Positions 52,316-60,400 of a stretch of DNA of 64,000 bases are shown here, in pieces. The DNA is taken from positions 1-64,000 of the forward strand of contig UQMD01000012.1 in the NCBI GenBank assembly GCA_900542155.1. The letters run 5' to 3'. A program made the position numbers and the translations under genes. This DNA is from an uncultured Collinsella sp. GTDB lineage: Bacteria; Actinomycetota; Coriobacteriia; Coriobacteriales; Coriobacteriaceae. Every line of letters starts with the position of its first letter. The stretch's first letter is position 1. The notes under the pieces are model-generated. The model saw nothing but the letters and a program-made list of their open reading frames with translations. It was not told the DNA's origin and did no database searches.

Positions 52316-53165
52316 GTTTGAGTTCAACAAGGGCAAGATGGTCCCGTATCCTTCTGGCGCCATCGTTCCCGACCGCGACCTGGGCCAGCGCCCGGCGCTC
52401 GAGTGCATCCACTTGGGCATTGAGTTTGGCGGCCTTAAGGCGGTCGACGACTTTAGCCTGACCATTGGCAAGACCGAGATCGCCGGTCTGATCGGCCCCA
52501 ACGGCGCCGGTAAGACCACGGTCTTCAACTTGCTTACCAAGGTGTACCAGCCCACGCACGGCACCATCCTGCTCGACGGCGAGGATACCTCGGGTAAGTC
52601 CGTCTACCAGGTCAACCGCATGGGCATCGCCCGTACCTTCCAGAACATCCGCCTGTTCAACACCATGACGGTGGAGGACAACGTTAAGGTCGGCCTGCAC
52701 AACCAGGAGCGCTACTCCGGTTTTGAGGGCGTGCTGCGCCTGCCGACGTATTGGAAGCATGAGAAGGCCGCCCATGAGCGCGCTATGGAGCTGCTGTCCA
52801 TTTTTGATATGGAGCACCTTGCAAACGAGCAGGCTGGCTCGCTGCCTTATGGCGCCCAGCGTCGTCTGGAGATCGTCCGCGCGCTTGCTACCAACCCTAA
52901 GCTGCTGCTGCTCGACGAGCCTGCCGCCGGCATGAACCCGTCCGAGACCGCGGAGCTCATGGCGAATATCGTCAAGATCCGTGACACCTTCGGCATCGCC
53001 ATCATGCTCATCGAGCACGATATGTCGCTCGTCATGAACATCTGCGAGGGCATCTGCGTGCTCAACTTTGGTAAGGTCATCGCCAAGGGCACGGCCGAGG
53101 AAATCCAGAACAACGACGCCGTTATCGAGGCGTATCTGGGCAAGCAGGATAAGGGGGAGAACTAA
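52305..53165 (+). CDS. livG: Branched-chain amino-acid ABC transporter ATPase
   Basis: 286 residues. Walker A IGPNGAGKTT, an LivG-type insert (LHNQERYSGFEGVLRLP), signature region GSLPYGAQRRLEIVRAL and Walker B LLLLDEPAAGMNPSE. AAGGAGGTGG lies seven bases before ATG 52305; the livG signature Leu-Pro-Tyr-Gly replaces the classic LSGGQ, which is normal for LivG. Confidence 0.95.
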   Translation: MPSKFEFNKGKMVPYPSGAIVPDRDLGQRPALECIHLGIEFGGLKAVDDFSLTIGKTEIAGLIGPNGAGKTTVFNLLTKVYQPTHGTILLDGEDTSGKSVYQVNRMGIARTFQNIRLFNTMTVEDNVKVGLHNQERYSGFEGVLRLPTYWKHEKAAHERAMELLSIFDMEHLANEQAGSLPYGAQRRLEIVRALATNPKLLLLDEPAAGMNPSETAELMANIVKIRDTFGIAIMLIEHDMSLVMNICEGICVLNFGKVIAKGTAEEIQNNDAVIEAYLGKQDKGEN

Positions 53166-53879
53166 ATGGCAGAGCCGATGCTTTCCGTCTACAACATCAA
53201 CGTCTGGTACGGCGCCATCCACGCCATCAAGGACATCTCCTTTAACGTCAACGAGGGCGAGATCGTGGCCCTGATCGGCGCCAACGGCGCCGGCAAGTCC
53301 ACGACGCTTAAGACCGTCTCGGGCCTGCTGCGCTCCAAGACCGGTTCCATCAAGTTTATGGGCGAGGACATTACCCATACGCCCGCCGATAAACTGGTGA
53401 GCAAGGGTCTGGCTCAGGTTCCCGAGGGCCGTCGCGCCTTTTTGCAGATGACGGTTGAGGAAAACCTGGAGATGGGCGCCTATACGCAGCCCAAGTCCAC
53501 GGTGGCTCCGGGTCTTGAGCGCGTCTACGAGCAGTTCCCGCGCCTTAAGGAGCGCCGCCGCCAGGTTGCCGGCACCCTTTCGGGTGGCGAGCAGCAGATG
53601 CTCGTTATGGGCCGCGCCCTTATGAGCAACCCCAAGCTGCTCATGCTCGACGAGCCCTCCATGGGCCTGGCACCGATTCTGATCGAGCAGATCTTCCAGA
53701 TTGTCGAGGACCTGCACAAGGCCGGCACCACGGTGCTCCTGGTCGAGCAGAACGCGCAGATGGCGCTTTCCATCGCCACGCGCGGCTACGTGCTCGAGAC
53801 CGGCAAGATCACCATGACCGGCACCGGCCAAGAGCTCCTGCACGACGACAACGTCCGCAAGGCCTATTTGGGCGGATAG
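53166..53879 (+). CDS. livF: Branched-chain amino-acid ABC transporter ATPase
   Basis: 237 residues. Walker A IGANGAGKST, signature TLSGGEQQMLVMGRAL and Walker B LLMLDEPSMGLAP, as in LivF. Starts directly after the livG stop. Last gene of the operon; a strong hairpin follows. Confidence 0.95.
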   Translation: MAEPMLSVYNINVWYGAIHAIKDISFNVNEGEIVALIGANGAGKSTTLKTVSGLLRSKTGSIKFMGEDITHTPADKLVSKGLAQVPEGRRAFLQMTVEENLEMGAYTQPKSTVAPGLERVYEQFPRLKERRRQVAGTLSGGEQQMLVMGRALMSNPKLLMLDEPSMGLAPILIEQIFQIVEDLHKAGTTVLLVEQNAQMALSIATRGYVLETGKITMTGTGQELLHDDNVRKAYLGG

Positions 53880-53884
53880 GAGGT

Positions 53885-53908
53885 CCCGCCGTTCTGCTGA
53901 ACGGCGGG
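53885..53908 (+). terminator. Hairpin ending the liv operon
   Basis: CCCGCCGTTC (53885-53894) pairs with GAACGGCGGG (53899-53908) with a four-base loop, five bases after the livF stop. There is no T run, so it may be a processing or stability structure. Confidence 0.6.
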
Positions 53909-53922
53909 CCAGCCGACGCTGC

Positions 53923-54021
53923 GCGGGCCGCATTTGGACAATCTGACGTTCAACTTCAAGGGCGCGACCAAAAGGTCAGCGCCCTTTCGTTTCACGTCAC
54001 CTTGTCTCAAATGCGGCCCGC
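53923..54021. repeat. 99-base two-storey fold-back element
   Basis: Outer arms at 53923-53949 and 53994-54021 (GCGGGCCGCATTTG... and its complement) pair over about 27 bases with one bulge and two mismatches. Within, AGGGCGCGACC/GGTCAGCGCCCT flanks AAAA (53959-53985) as a second hairpin. Not a normal terminator; resembles non-autonomous repeats such as MITE or REP units. Confidence 0.7.
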
Positions 54022-54072
54022 TCGCTGACATTGCCAAAACATCGGCGTTGCCGTTGTCGCTGGCACATGGGG

Positions 54073-54120
54073 GTGACACTTGGGGACGTTCCTTTTCTGC
54101 CGGCATCTGGGGACACTCCT
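54073..54120. repeat. GGGGAC motif cluster
   Basis: TGGGGACGTTCCT (54081-54093) and TGGGGACACTCCT (54108-54120) lie as direct repeats 27 bases apart, just left of the palindrome that starts with the same TTGGGGACGTTCTT. The preceding GTGACACTTGGGGACGTTCC resembles the left flank of copy 1 at 2907-2926. Confidence 0.55.
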
Positions 54121-54121
54121 T

Positions 54122-54179
54122 GTAGTCGTTGGGGACGTTCTTGAATGACTAGTCGTTTAAGAGCGTCCCCAACGACTAC
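54122..54179. repeat. Dispersed palindrome, copy 2
   Basis: GTAGTCGTTGGGGACG (54122-54137) is mirrored by CGTCCCCAACGACTAC (54164-54179), with the centre TTCTTGAATGACTAGTCGTTTAAGAG. Except for three or so bases it matches copy 1 at 2915-2965. Here both outer arms are complete. Confidence 0.8.
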
Positions 54180-54188
54180 TCCCTTTAT

Positions 54189-54253
54189 GTTGCGGTGGAA
54201 TAGGGACTAAATGGGAGTCTCAGAGGCCAAAAGAGCCCCTATTCCACCGCAAC
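54189..54253. repeat. Long hairpin following palindrome copy 2
   Basis: A perfect 17-base stem: GTTGCGGTGGAATAGGG (54189-54205) with its complement (54237-54253) around a 31-base loop. It lies nine bases beyond the palindrome, the same layout as the unrelated hairpin after copy 1 at 2973-3036. It ends 60 bases before the cutC start. The rest of the 434-base gap holds no gene. Confidence 0.7.
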
Positions 54254-54313
54254 TTCATGGGGGCGTGCGACAATGCCCGTCGGAAAACATCTGCTGTCTT
54301 TGGGGGTCTATCT

Positions 54314-54991
54314 ATGCTGTACGAGTTTTGTGCCGAGAACTTTGAGCGGGTGCCGGCGGCTATCGATGCCGGTGCAAAGCGCATCGAGCTGTGCGATAAC
54401 CTTGCCGTCGGTGGTACCACGCCCTCGGCCGGCGTTATCAGCGCTACGGTCAGCTATGCTCACGAGCATGGCGCGCGAGTGATGTGCATGATTCGCCCGC
54501 GTGGCGGCGACTTTCACTACAACCAGGACGAGCTGCGCATGATGGAGATGGACTTGGGCCTTGCCGTGAGCGCCGGCGCCGACGGCTTGGTCTTTGGCTG
54601 CTGCAAGCCTTGTGCCGGCGGATGGGCGCTTGACGAGCTTACGCTCGGTGCCCTCGTTATGGCCGCGGGGTGTGCGACCGAGGAATGCAAGCGCGAGTCC
54701 CTTGACATCACCTTCCACATGGCATTTGACCAGCTCTCGCCCGAGGCTCAACTCGATGCGATTGATACACTTGCCGACTGCGGCGTTACGCGCATCCTCA
54801 CGCATGGCGGCGCGGCCGGTACGTCGATCGAGGATAATTTCGATCACCTGGCTCGTTTAATCGAGTATGCGGGTGATCGTTTGACCATCCTTCCCGGCGG
54901 CGGCATCACTACGGCAAATCGCGACGCGGTCGCGGCAGCGCTAGGCGTCCCCGAGCTTCATGGCACCAAGATCGTGCCGCTGGAGGTATAA
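54314..54991 (+). CDS. cutC: CutC family protein
   Basis: 225 residues, TIM-barrel protein of the CutC family (YEFCAENFERVPAAIDAGAKRIELCDNL, VMCMIRPRGGDFHY, LTHGGAAGT). Named for copper homeostasis, but the bacterial role is uncertain. The ATG at 54314 has GGGGGT upstream; the frame to 54257 would cross the fold-back hairpin. Three bases separate it from the next gene, so the two are co-transcribed. Confidence 0.9.
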   Translation: MLYEFCAENFERVPAAIDAGAKRIELCDNLAVGGTTPSAGVISATVSYAHEHGARVMCMIRPRGGDFHYNQDELRMMEMDLGLAVSAGADGLVFGCCKPCAGGWALDELTLGALVMAAGCATEECKRESLDITFHMAFDQLSPEAQLDAIDTLADCGVTRILTHGGAAGTSIEDNFDHLARLIEYAGDRLTILPGGGITTANRDAVAAALGVPELHGTKIVPLEV

Positions 54992-54994
54992 CCC

Positions 54995-55792
54995 GTGGCG
55001 CTGGTATTTGACGTCCAGCAGGCGAACGGTAAGCCCGACGACAACCGGCGCCCTGGCACCGCGTGCCCCTTTTGCGACCCGGAGGGGCTCGCCAACATCA
55101 TCCAGCGCGATGGTGACTGCATTTGGCTCGAGAACAAGTTCAAGACCCTGCGCGCCACCCGTCAAACCGTGTTGATTGAATCGGCAGATCACGATGCCGA
55201 CTTGGTGACCTATGCACCAGACGAGCTGCATCATGTGATACGATTTGCCCTGGGTTGCTGGCAGCAGATGATCGATTCACAGCAGTATCGAAGCGTGCTC
55301 ATGTACAAGAACAAGGGCCCGCTTTCGTGTGGTAGCCTCGTCCATCCACACATGCAGATTGTGGGCTTGGAGCAGGAAGACGGCTATGCTTCGCTGACTT
55401 CCGCCAATTTCGAAGGCATCAATGTTTGGCAACAGGGGAGAATCTCGGTCAACATCTCAACCGAACCGATTATGGGATTCTTTGAGGTTAACGTCTCGGC
55501 TCCACAGGGAATCGCCGCCAGCGACGACGCCCGCGACCAAGCCGAAGCGGACCTGTTTGCCGATGCGATTCAGGTGGCCCTGCGCTATATCCTGCACGAG
55601 CACCACGGCGGCCGCGCGGAGTCGTACAACTTGTTCTTCTACCACATGGACGGCCGGACCATTGCCAAGGTGTTGCCGCGTTGGGTGGTTTCGCCCTACT
55701 TTGTCGGTTATCGTTTGGCCCAGGTCAATGCCGAGACCACGCTCGATATCGATGCAGAGCGCCTGCGTGCGCATCTGGAAACGCTCGTATAG
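54995..55792 (+). CDS. DUF4931 / GalT-like HIT-superfamily protein
   Basis: 265 residues with the galactose-1-phosphate uridylyltransferase-like fold. A PFCDP motif near residue 26 and the active-site-like HPHMQIVG near 121 are visible. DUF4931 members are annotated as GalT-related nucleotidyl transferases of unknown substrate. GTG start three bases after cutC. A link between CutC and this activity is not known to me. Confidence 0.75.
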   Translation: MALVFDVQQANGKPDDNRRPGTACPFCDPEGLANIIQRDGDCIWLENKFKTLRATRQTVLIESADHDADLVTYAPDELHHVIRFALGCWQQMIDSQQYRSVLMYKNKGPLSCGSLVHPHMQIVGLEQEDGYASLTSANFEGINVWQQGRISVNISTEPIMGFFEVNVSAPQGIAASDDARDQAEADLFADAIQVALRYILHEHHGGRAESYNLFFYHMDGRTIAKVLPRWVVSPYFVGYRLAQVNAETTLDIDAERLRAHLETLV

Positions 55793-55822
55793 CAAGACTA
55801 TCACCCGCGTAATGCGGACAGT

Positions 55823-56821
55823 CTAGCGTGCCATCGCGTCGCGGCCGGCCTTGACCCGCTTGCGCTGTTTGGCGCGCTCCTCGCCGGTTAGGCGCTCAAA
55901 GAGGTGCCCGATAATCGAGGCCAGCACCTGTTGAAACAGCGTGCCACACATGACGGGGAACACGACCTCGCCGGGAAAATACTGTGTGGCGATGACGGCG
56001 CCCGAAGAGATGTTACGCATGCCGCAGGTAAAGCACATGGTAGTCGTCTCGCTATACGGCAGATGCAGCGCACGGGCGACCAGAAAACCGACGACAAAGC
56101 CGCTGATGGCGAAGGTCAAAATAAAGAGGGCGACTTCCAGACGCATCGCGTTCATGTGCAGGACGTACTCGCTCATGGCGGTGGAGTTGGACGCGATGAC
56201 ACCCATCATCATGAACTTGCAGGCGGTCGAGAGCGCGGGGGAGAGTTTCTCGTGTCCCCATCCGCGCGTGAGTTCGTTGATTACGATGCCGAGCACGGCG
56301 GGGATGGCGATCATAAAGGCCATGTCTTGCATCATGCTCGGCACATCGATCGAGACGGTGGCACCCAGCAGGAGCTTGAGCGTAAGCGGAATCGTCACAG
56401 GTGAGATGACCGAGGACGTCAGGATGATGGTGAGCGCGAGCGGGCCGTTGCCGCCGAACATGCTAATCCACATAAAGGCAGTGACTGCCACGGGCACGCT
56501 GTACTCGAGCACGATGCCGCAGACAAGGTTGGGGTTGGAACCAAAGAACAGTGATCCCATGGCATAAGCTGCTATGGGAATAAGCACCGCCGAGACGAGC
56601 AGCGCCAAAATCAAGTGCAGTGGACGGCGGAACACCTCGGCCACCTGGTGAAAGGTGTTGCTGAGCGCACCTTGGAACGTCATAAAGGCAAACAGGGCGG
56701 GAACGATGGGCTTGAGCACGCCGATCTGCTGGGGAAAGAGCACGCCGAGCGCCACGCAAATCGGAACGATGATTTGCATGTGCCCCGCGAGAAATTTGCC
56801 CAGTCCAACCCACTGCTTCAT
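55823..56821 (-). CDS. Bile acid:sodium symporter (BASS) family transporter
   Basis: 332 residues, about ten helices, with the BASS motif GMRNISSGAVIA (near residue 268) and the ALFAFMTFQGAL region. Family members import bile acids, pantoate or other organic anions with sodium; the substrate here is open. GGAGT lies before the ATG. Ends convergently on the cutC pair. Confidence 0.82.
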   Translation of the reverse strand: MKQWVGLGKFLAGHMQIIVPICVALGVLFPQQIGVLKPIVPALFAFMTFQGALSNTFHQVAEVFRRPLHLILALLVSAVLIPIAAYAMGSLFFGSNPNLVCGIVLEYSVPVAVTAFMWISMFGGNGPLALTIILTSSVISPVTIPLTLKLLLGATVSIDVPSMMQDMAFMIAIPAVLGIVINELTRGWGHEKLSPALSTACKFMMMGVIASNSTAMSEYVLHMNAMRLEVALFILTFAISGFVVGFLVARALHLPYSETTTMCFTCGMRNISSGAVIATQYFPGEVVFPVMCGTLFQQVLASIIGHLFERLTGEERAKQRKRVKAGRDAMAR

Positions 56822-56983
56822 ATGCGCTTGCGACTCCCTTTGCTTGTGAATCCGTTTTGAATGGATATGCTAGACGCTCGCATGCGTCCGTGCGTCAGAA
56901 ACGCTTGATTATTTCGAGGCTATTACCGGCATCGTTTATCGAAACCGCGGCGTGCTGCGGCGATTGGCGTCCGCACTGCACGG

Positions 56984-56989
56984 TATAAT
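56984..56989 (+). promoter_or_regulatory. -10 box of the recJ-rel operon
   Basis: A perfect TATAAT 57 bases upstream of the small leader frame; no clear -35 lies 17 bases upstream. Confidence 0.5.
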
Positions 56990-57045
56990 AAATCCGTTCA
57001 ACAGATCTGCCTGCCGAAGCGGGCATACACAGAGGACTCATCGCT

Positions 57046-57111
57046 ATGAACCGTGAGAGGTATCGCGGCGACCTGCCCCTATCGGGGGTGGGCGCCTATG
57101 TCATCGCTTAA
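57046..57111 (+). CDS. Upstream leader frame overlapping recJ start
   Basis: A 21-codon frame (MNRERYRGDLPLSGVGAYVI...) with AGAGGA nine bases before its ATG and stop TAA at 57109-57111. It overlaps the preferred recJ ATG (57098) in another frame, so ribosomes ending here could restart on recJ. It could be a regulatory leader peptide or chance. Confidence 0.4.
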   Translation: MNRERYRGDLPLSGVGAYVIA

Positions 57112-60100
57112 GACGACGCATCGCTGGGCGGTCGCTCAGCAAAACCCCGAGCTCGAAAAGGAGCTTTCGGCTGGCCTGGGCATACCCGGGCTGGTGGCGC
57201 GCATTATGGTTGCGCACGGCATTACATCCATCGAGGAAGGTCAGTTGTTTTTGACGCCTTCACTCGATCGCGACTGGGCCGACCCACTCATTATCCCGGG
57301 CATGTCGGTCGTTGCCGACCGCGTCGAGCGTGCCATTCGCAACCACGAACACATCGCGGTCTTTGGCGATTTTGACGTTGACGGTATTACGTCGACCTGT
57401 CTGTTGACCGAGGCACTGCGCGCGTTTGGTGCCGATGTCACGCCGTTTATTCCACATCGCTTTGACGAGGGCTACGGTCTTTCGCGTGCCGCGCTCGACC
57501 GCGTTAATGAGCTCGCTCATCCCCAGCTGATCGTGACCGTCGACAACGGCATCGCCGCCAAGGAAGAGGTCTCCTATCTGGAGAGCCTGGGGATCGATTT
57601 GGTGGTCACGGACCATCACGAGCCCTCCGATCAGGTGCCGCAGGGCGTGCCCCTGACCGACCCTAAGCTTGAGAACGAGGGCCCTTCGCGCGAGCTTGCC
57701 GGTGCCGGTGTGGCGCTCAAGCTGGTGCAAGCCCTGGGCGAGCGTTTGGGCAAACCGTCGTATTGGCGTTCGCTGATCGAGGTTGCGGCGCTTGGCACCG
57801 TGTCCGACATGATGCCGCTGACGCCCGAGAACCGCGCACTGGTCGCCGAGGGCATCCAGCAGATGCGCGTGACGGCTCGTCCCGGCTACATCGCGCTGGC
57901 AGCGCTCGCCAAGGCCGACCTTTCTAGCATTACGGCCGATGGCCTGTCGTTTTCGCTCATTCCCCGCCTGAACGCCGCTGGCCGCATGGCCGATCCCAAG
58001 CTGGCGCTCGACCTGCTGCTTGCCCGCGATCCTATCGAGGCGAGCGCACTGGCGGCCGAGCTCGAGGAGATCAATCGCCAACGTCGCGAGATTGAAGCAG
58101 AGCTCACGCGCGATGCCATGGCGAAGGTCGAGGAGACTTATGACGGCGGTCGCGCGATCGTCGTGGGCGGCGAGGGCTGGCACGAGGGCGTCAAGGGTAT
58201 CGTAGCGAGCCGTCTGACCAACCGTTATCACGTGCCGGCGCTGCTGTTCTCGATCGAAGACGGTATCGCTCGCGGTTCGGGTCGCTCGGTGGGCAAGGTC
58301 AACCTGTTCGACGCCGTCGAGCGTTGCTCCGACCTGCTGATTCGTCGCGGCGGGCATGCCGGTGCGGTGGGCGTGACCATCGAGGCATCCAAGCTCGACG
58401 AGTTCCGTCGTCGCCTTTCCGCCGTGCTGTCCGAGCTTCCCGCCGAGGACTTTGAGGACACCGACGAGGTTGCCGCCACCGTTGACCTCTCCGAGCTGAA
58501 TATTGAGACCATCGAGCAGATCTCCCGTCTTGAGCCGTTTGGCCAGGGCAACAAGGTGCCGCTGTTGGCGGCCGAGGGCGTGACAATGTGCGATCGCGCC
58601 GTGGTGGGCAAAACCGGCGAGCACATGCGCTTCGTGGCGACCGATGGCGCCGCGAGTGTGCCGGCTATTATGTTCCGCGTGCCGCAGATCGATAAGCTCA
58701 TCAATTGCGATAGCGCCGTCGATTTGGTGTTCGAGGCCGTGGCCGAGCATTGGCAGGGACGCGTGAAGCCCAAGCTCATGATCAAAGATGTCTTGGTGCG
58801 CGATACCACGGCGCCCAATATCGACGATCCGGCGTGCGAGCTTCGTCGTGGCGTGCGGCCGGCGGACTTAGGCCCGCGCCTGGAGTCGCGTAAGCGCGAG
58901 ACGCTTGCCCAGCTTTCCTATACCGAGCTCACGCGCTCGCTCATTCACAGCTTTATCGGATCGAACCAGCCGCACCGCGCACAGGTTGAGGCACTCGATG
59001 CCTTGGCCGACCACAAGAGCGTCTTGGCCGTTATGGGAACGGGCCGCGGCAAGTCTCTCATCTTCCATGTACATGCCGCGCGTGAGGCGGTGCTTCGCGG
59101 ACGTGCGAGCATCTTTGTCTATCCGCTGCGTGCGCTCGTTGCCGACCAGGCCTATCACCTTTCTTCGACGATGGCAGCGCTTGGCATTGGTGTTGGCGTG
59201 CTGACCGGCGAGACCGTGGAGGCGGCGCGCGATGACGTGTTTGCCGGTTTGGCTTCGGGCCGCACCGGCATCGTGCTCACGACGCCCGAGTTCCTGTCCA
59301 TTCACCGCGATCGCTTTGCGCGTTCGGGGCGCATCGGTTTTGTCGTTATCGATGAGGCGCATCATGCCGGTCTTGCCAAAGGTGGCGACCGGAGCGCGTA
59401 CCTCGACATGCCCGATATTCTCAAAGCGCTAGGCGATCCCGTTGTCATGGCGGCAACGGCTACCGCGACGGCTCCGGTCGTGGCAGAGCTCGCTCGCGTA
59501 TTGCCCATTACCAGCACGGTGGTTGACGAGACCGTGCGCGAGAACCTGCAACTCGAGGACGATCGCGACCTCGCAAGCCGCGAAAATCGCCTGGTGTCGA
59601 TTGTGGCGACGGGGGAGAAGACCGTTATCTACGTCAATTCGCGCGACCAGTCCGTGGCACTTGCCAAGACGCTGCGCAAGCGCGTGCCAGACTGTGCGAC
59701 CCATATCGCGTTCTATAACGCCGGGCTCGCGCGTTCCGATCGCCGCCGCGTCGAGGAGGCGTTTCGAGATGGCAGCCTCAGCTGCATCGTCTCGACCTCG
59801 GCCTTCGGTGAGGGCGTGAACCTGCCCGATATCCGACATGTCGTGCTCTACCATATGCCGTTTGGCGCGATTGAGTTTAACCAGATGAGCGGCCGTGCCG
59901 GTCGTGACGGACAGCCCGCTGTGATTCATCTGCTCTATTCGTCGCGTGACGCCCGTATTAACGAGCGCCTACTCGATTGCTACGCGCCCGAACGCGATGA
60001 GCTCGTCACGCTCTATCGAGCGCTGCAGACCATGTGGCGCTCCAACCGCGGCAAGACGGGGGACGATTCATTCTGCGCAAGCGATATCGACATTGCGCAG

Positions 60101-60385
60101 ATGTGCCTTGCAATCGACGCGCGCACGCCGGTCGATGAGCGCTCGGTGGAAAGCGGCCTGGGAATCTTCGAAGAGCTTGGTTTCTGTCGCGTTTCGGGGT
60201 TTGACGACACCCGTCGCATCGCGATGGCCGAAAACCCTGGCCGCGTGCAATTGAGCAGGTCAATTCGTTATTTGGAGGGCTTGCGCTCGCGCATGGAGTT
60301 CTCGGCTTTCCGGAGCTGGGCGCTCGATTCGTGTGCTTCTGATATGCTAGCCAAAGTTAACCGCCCGATCGTACCACGGGCCTAG
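57098..60385 (+). CDS. recJ: RecJ-type single-strand exonuclease fused to a RecQ-like helicase
   Basis: 1095 residues. The N-terminal DHH/DHHA1 exonuclease (about 1-585) has VFGDFDVDGIT near 90 and VTDHHEP near 172, plus the DHHA1 GRAGAHAGAVG-like RRGGHAGAVG. A superfamily 2 helicase (about 620-1000) follows with Walker A MGTGRGKS (about 646-653), DEAH box (about 752-755) and QMSGRAGRDG. RecJ and RecQ normally act together in repair as separate proteins. ATG 57098 has GGGGGTGGG upstream. 15 bases separate it from rel. Confidence 0.88.
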   Translation: MSSLKTTHRWAVAQQNPELEKELSAGLGIPGLVARIMVAHGITSIEEGQLFLTPSLDRDWADPLIIPGMSVVADRVERAIRNHEHIAVFGDFDVDGITSTCLLTEALRAFGADVTPFIPHRFDEGYGLSRAALDRVNELAHPQLIVTVDNGIAAKEEVSYLESLGIDLVVTDHHEPSDQVPQGVPLTDPKLENEGPSRELAGAGVALKLVQALGERLGKPSYWRSLIEVAALGTVSDMMPLTPENRALVAEGIQQMRVTARPGYIALAALAKADLSSITADGLSFSLIPRLNAAGRMADPKLALDLLLARDPIEASALAAELEEINRQRREIEAELTRDAMAKVEETYDGGRAIVVGGEGWHEGVKGIVASRLTNRYHVPALLFSIEDGIARGSGRSVGKVNLFDAVERCSDLLIRRGGHAGAVGVTIEASKLDEFRRRLSAVLSELPAEDFEDTDEVAATVDLSELNIETIEQISRLEPFGQGNKVPLLAAEGVTMCDRAVVGKTGEHMRFVATDGAASVPAIMFRVPQIDKLINCDSAVDLVFEAVAEHWQGRVKPKLMIKDVLVRDTTAPNIDDPACELRRGVRPADLGPRLESRKRETLAQLSYTELTRSLIHSFIGSNQPHRAQVEALDALADHKSVLAVMGTGRGKSLIFHVHAAREAVLRGRASIFVYPLRALVADQAYHLSSTMAALGIGVGVLTGETVEAARDDVFAGLASGRTGIVLTTPEFLSIHRDRFARSGRIGFVVIDEAHHAGLAKGGDRSAYLDMPDILKALGDPVVMAATATATAPVVAELARVLPITSTVVDETVRENLQLEDDRDLASRENRLVSIVATGEKTVIYVNSRDQSVALAKTLRKRVPDCATHIAFYNAGLARSDRRRVEEAFRDGSLSCIVSTSAFGEGVNLPDIRHVVLYHMPFGAIEFNQMSGRAGRDGQPAVIHLLYSSRDARINERLLDCYAPERDELVTLYRALQTMWRSNRGKTGDDSFCASDIDIAQMCLAIDARTPVDERSVESGLGIFEELGFCRVSGFDDTRRIAMAENPGRVQLSRSIRYLEGLRSRMEFSAFRSWALDSCASDMLAKVNRPIVPRA

Positions 60386-60400
60386 GGGAAGGGGACCTCG

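Noticed and set aside
50321..53933. Long minus-strand frames opposite the liv operon.
   Set aside because: Shadows of livH, livM, livG and livF.
57053..57097. A GTG at 57053 as the recJ start.
   Set aside because: Its extra 15 residues do not look like RecJ, and the best ribosome site points to the ATG at 57046 in another frame. ATG 57098 fits the family N-terminus.
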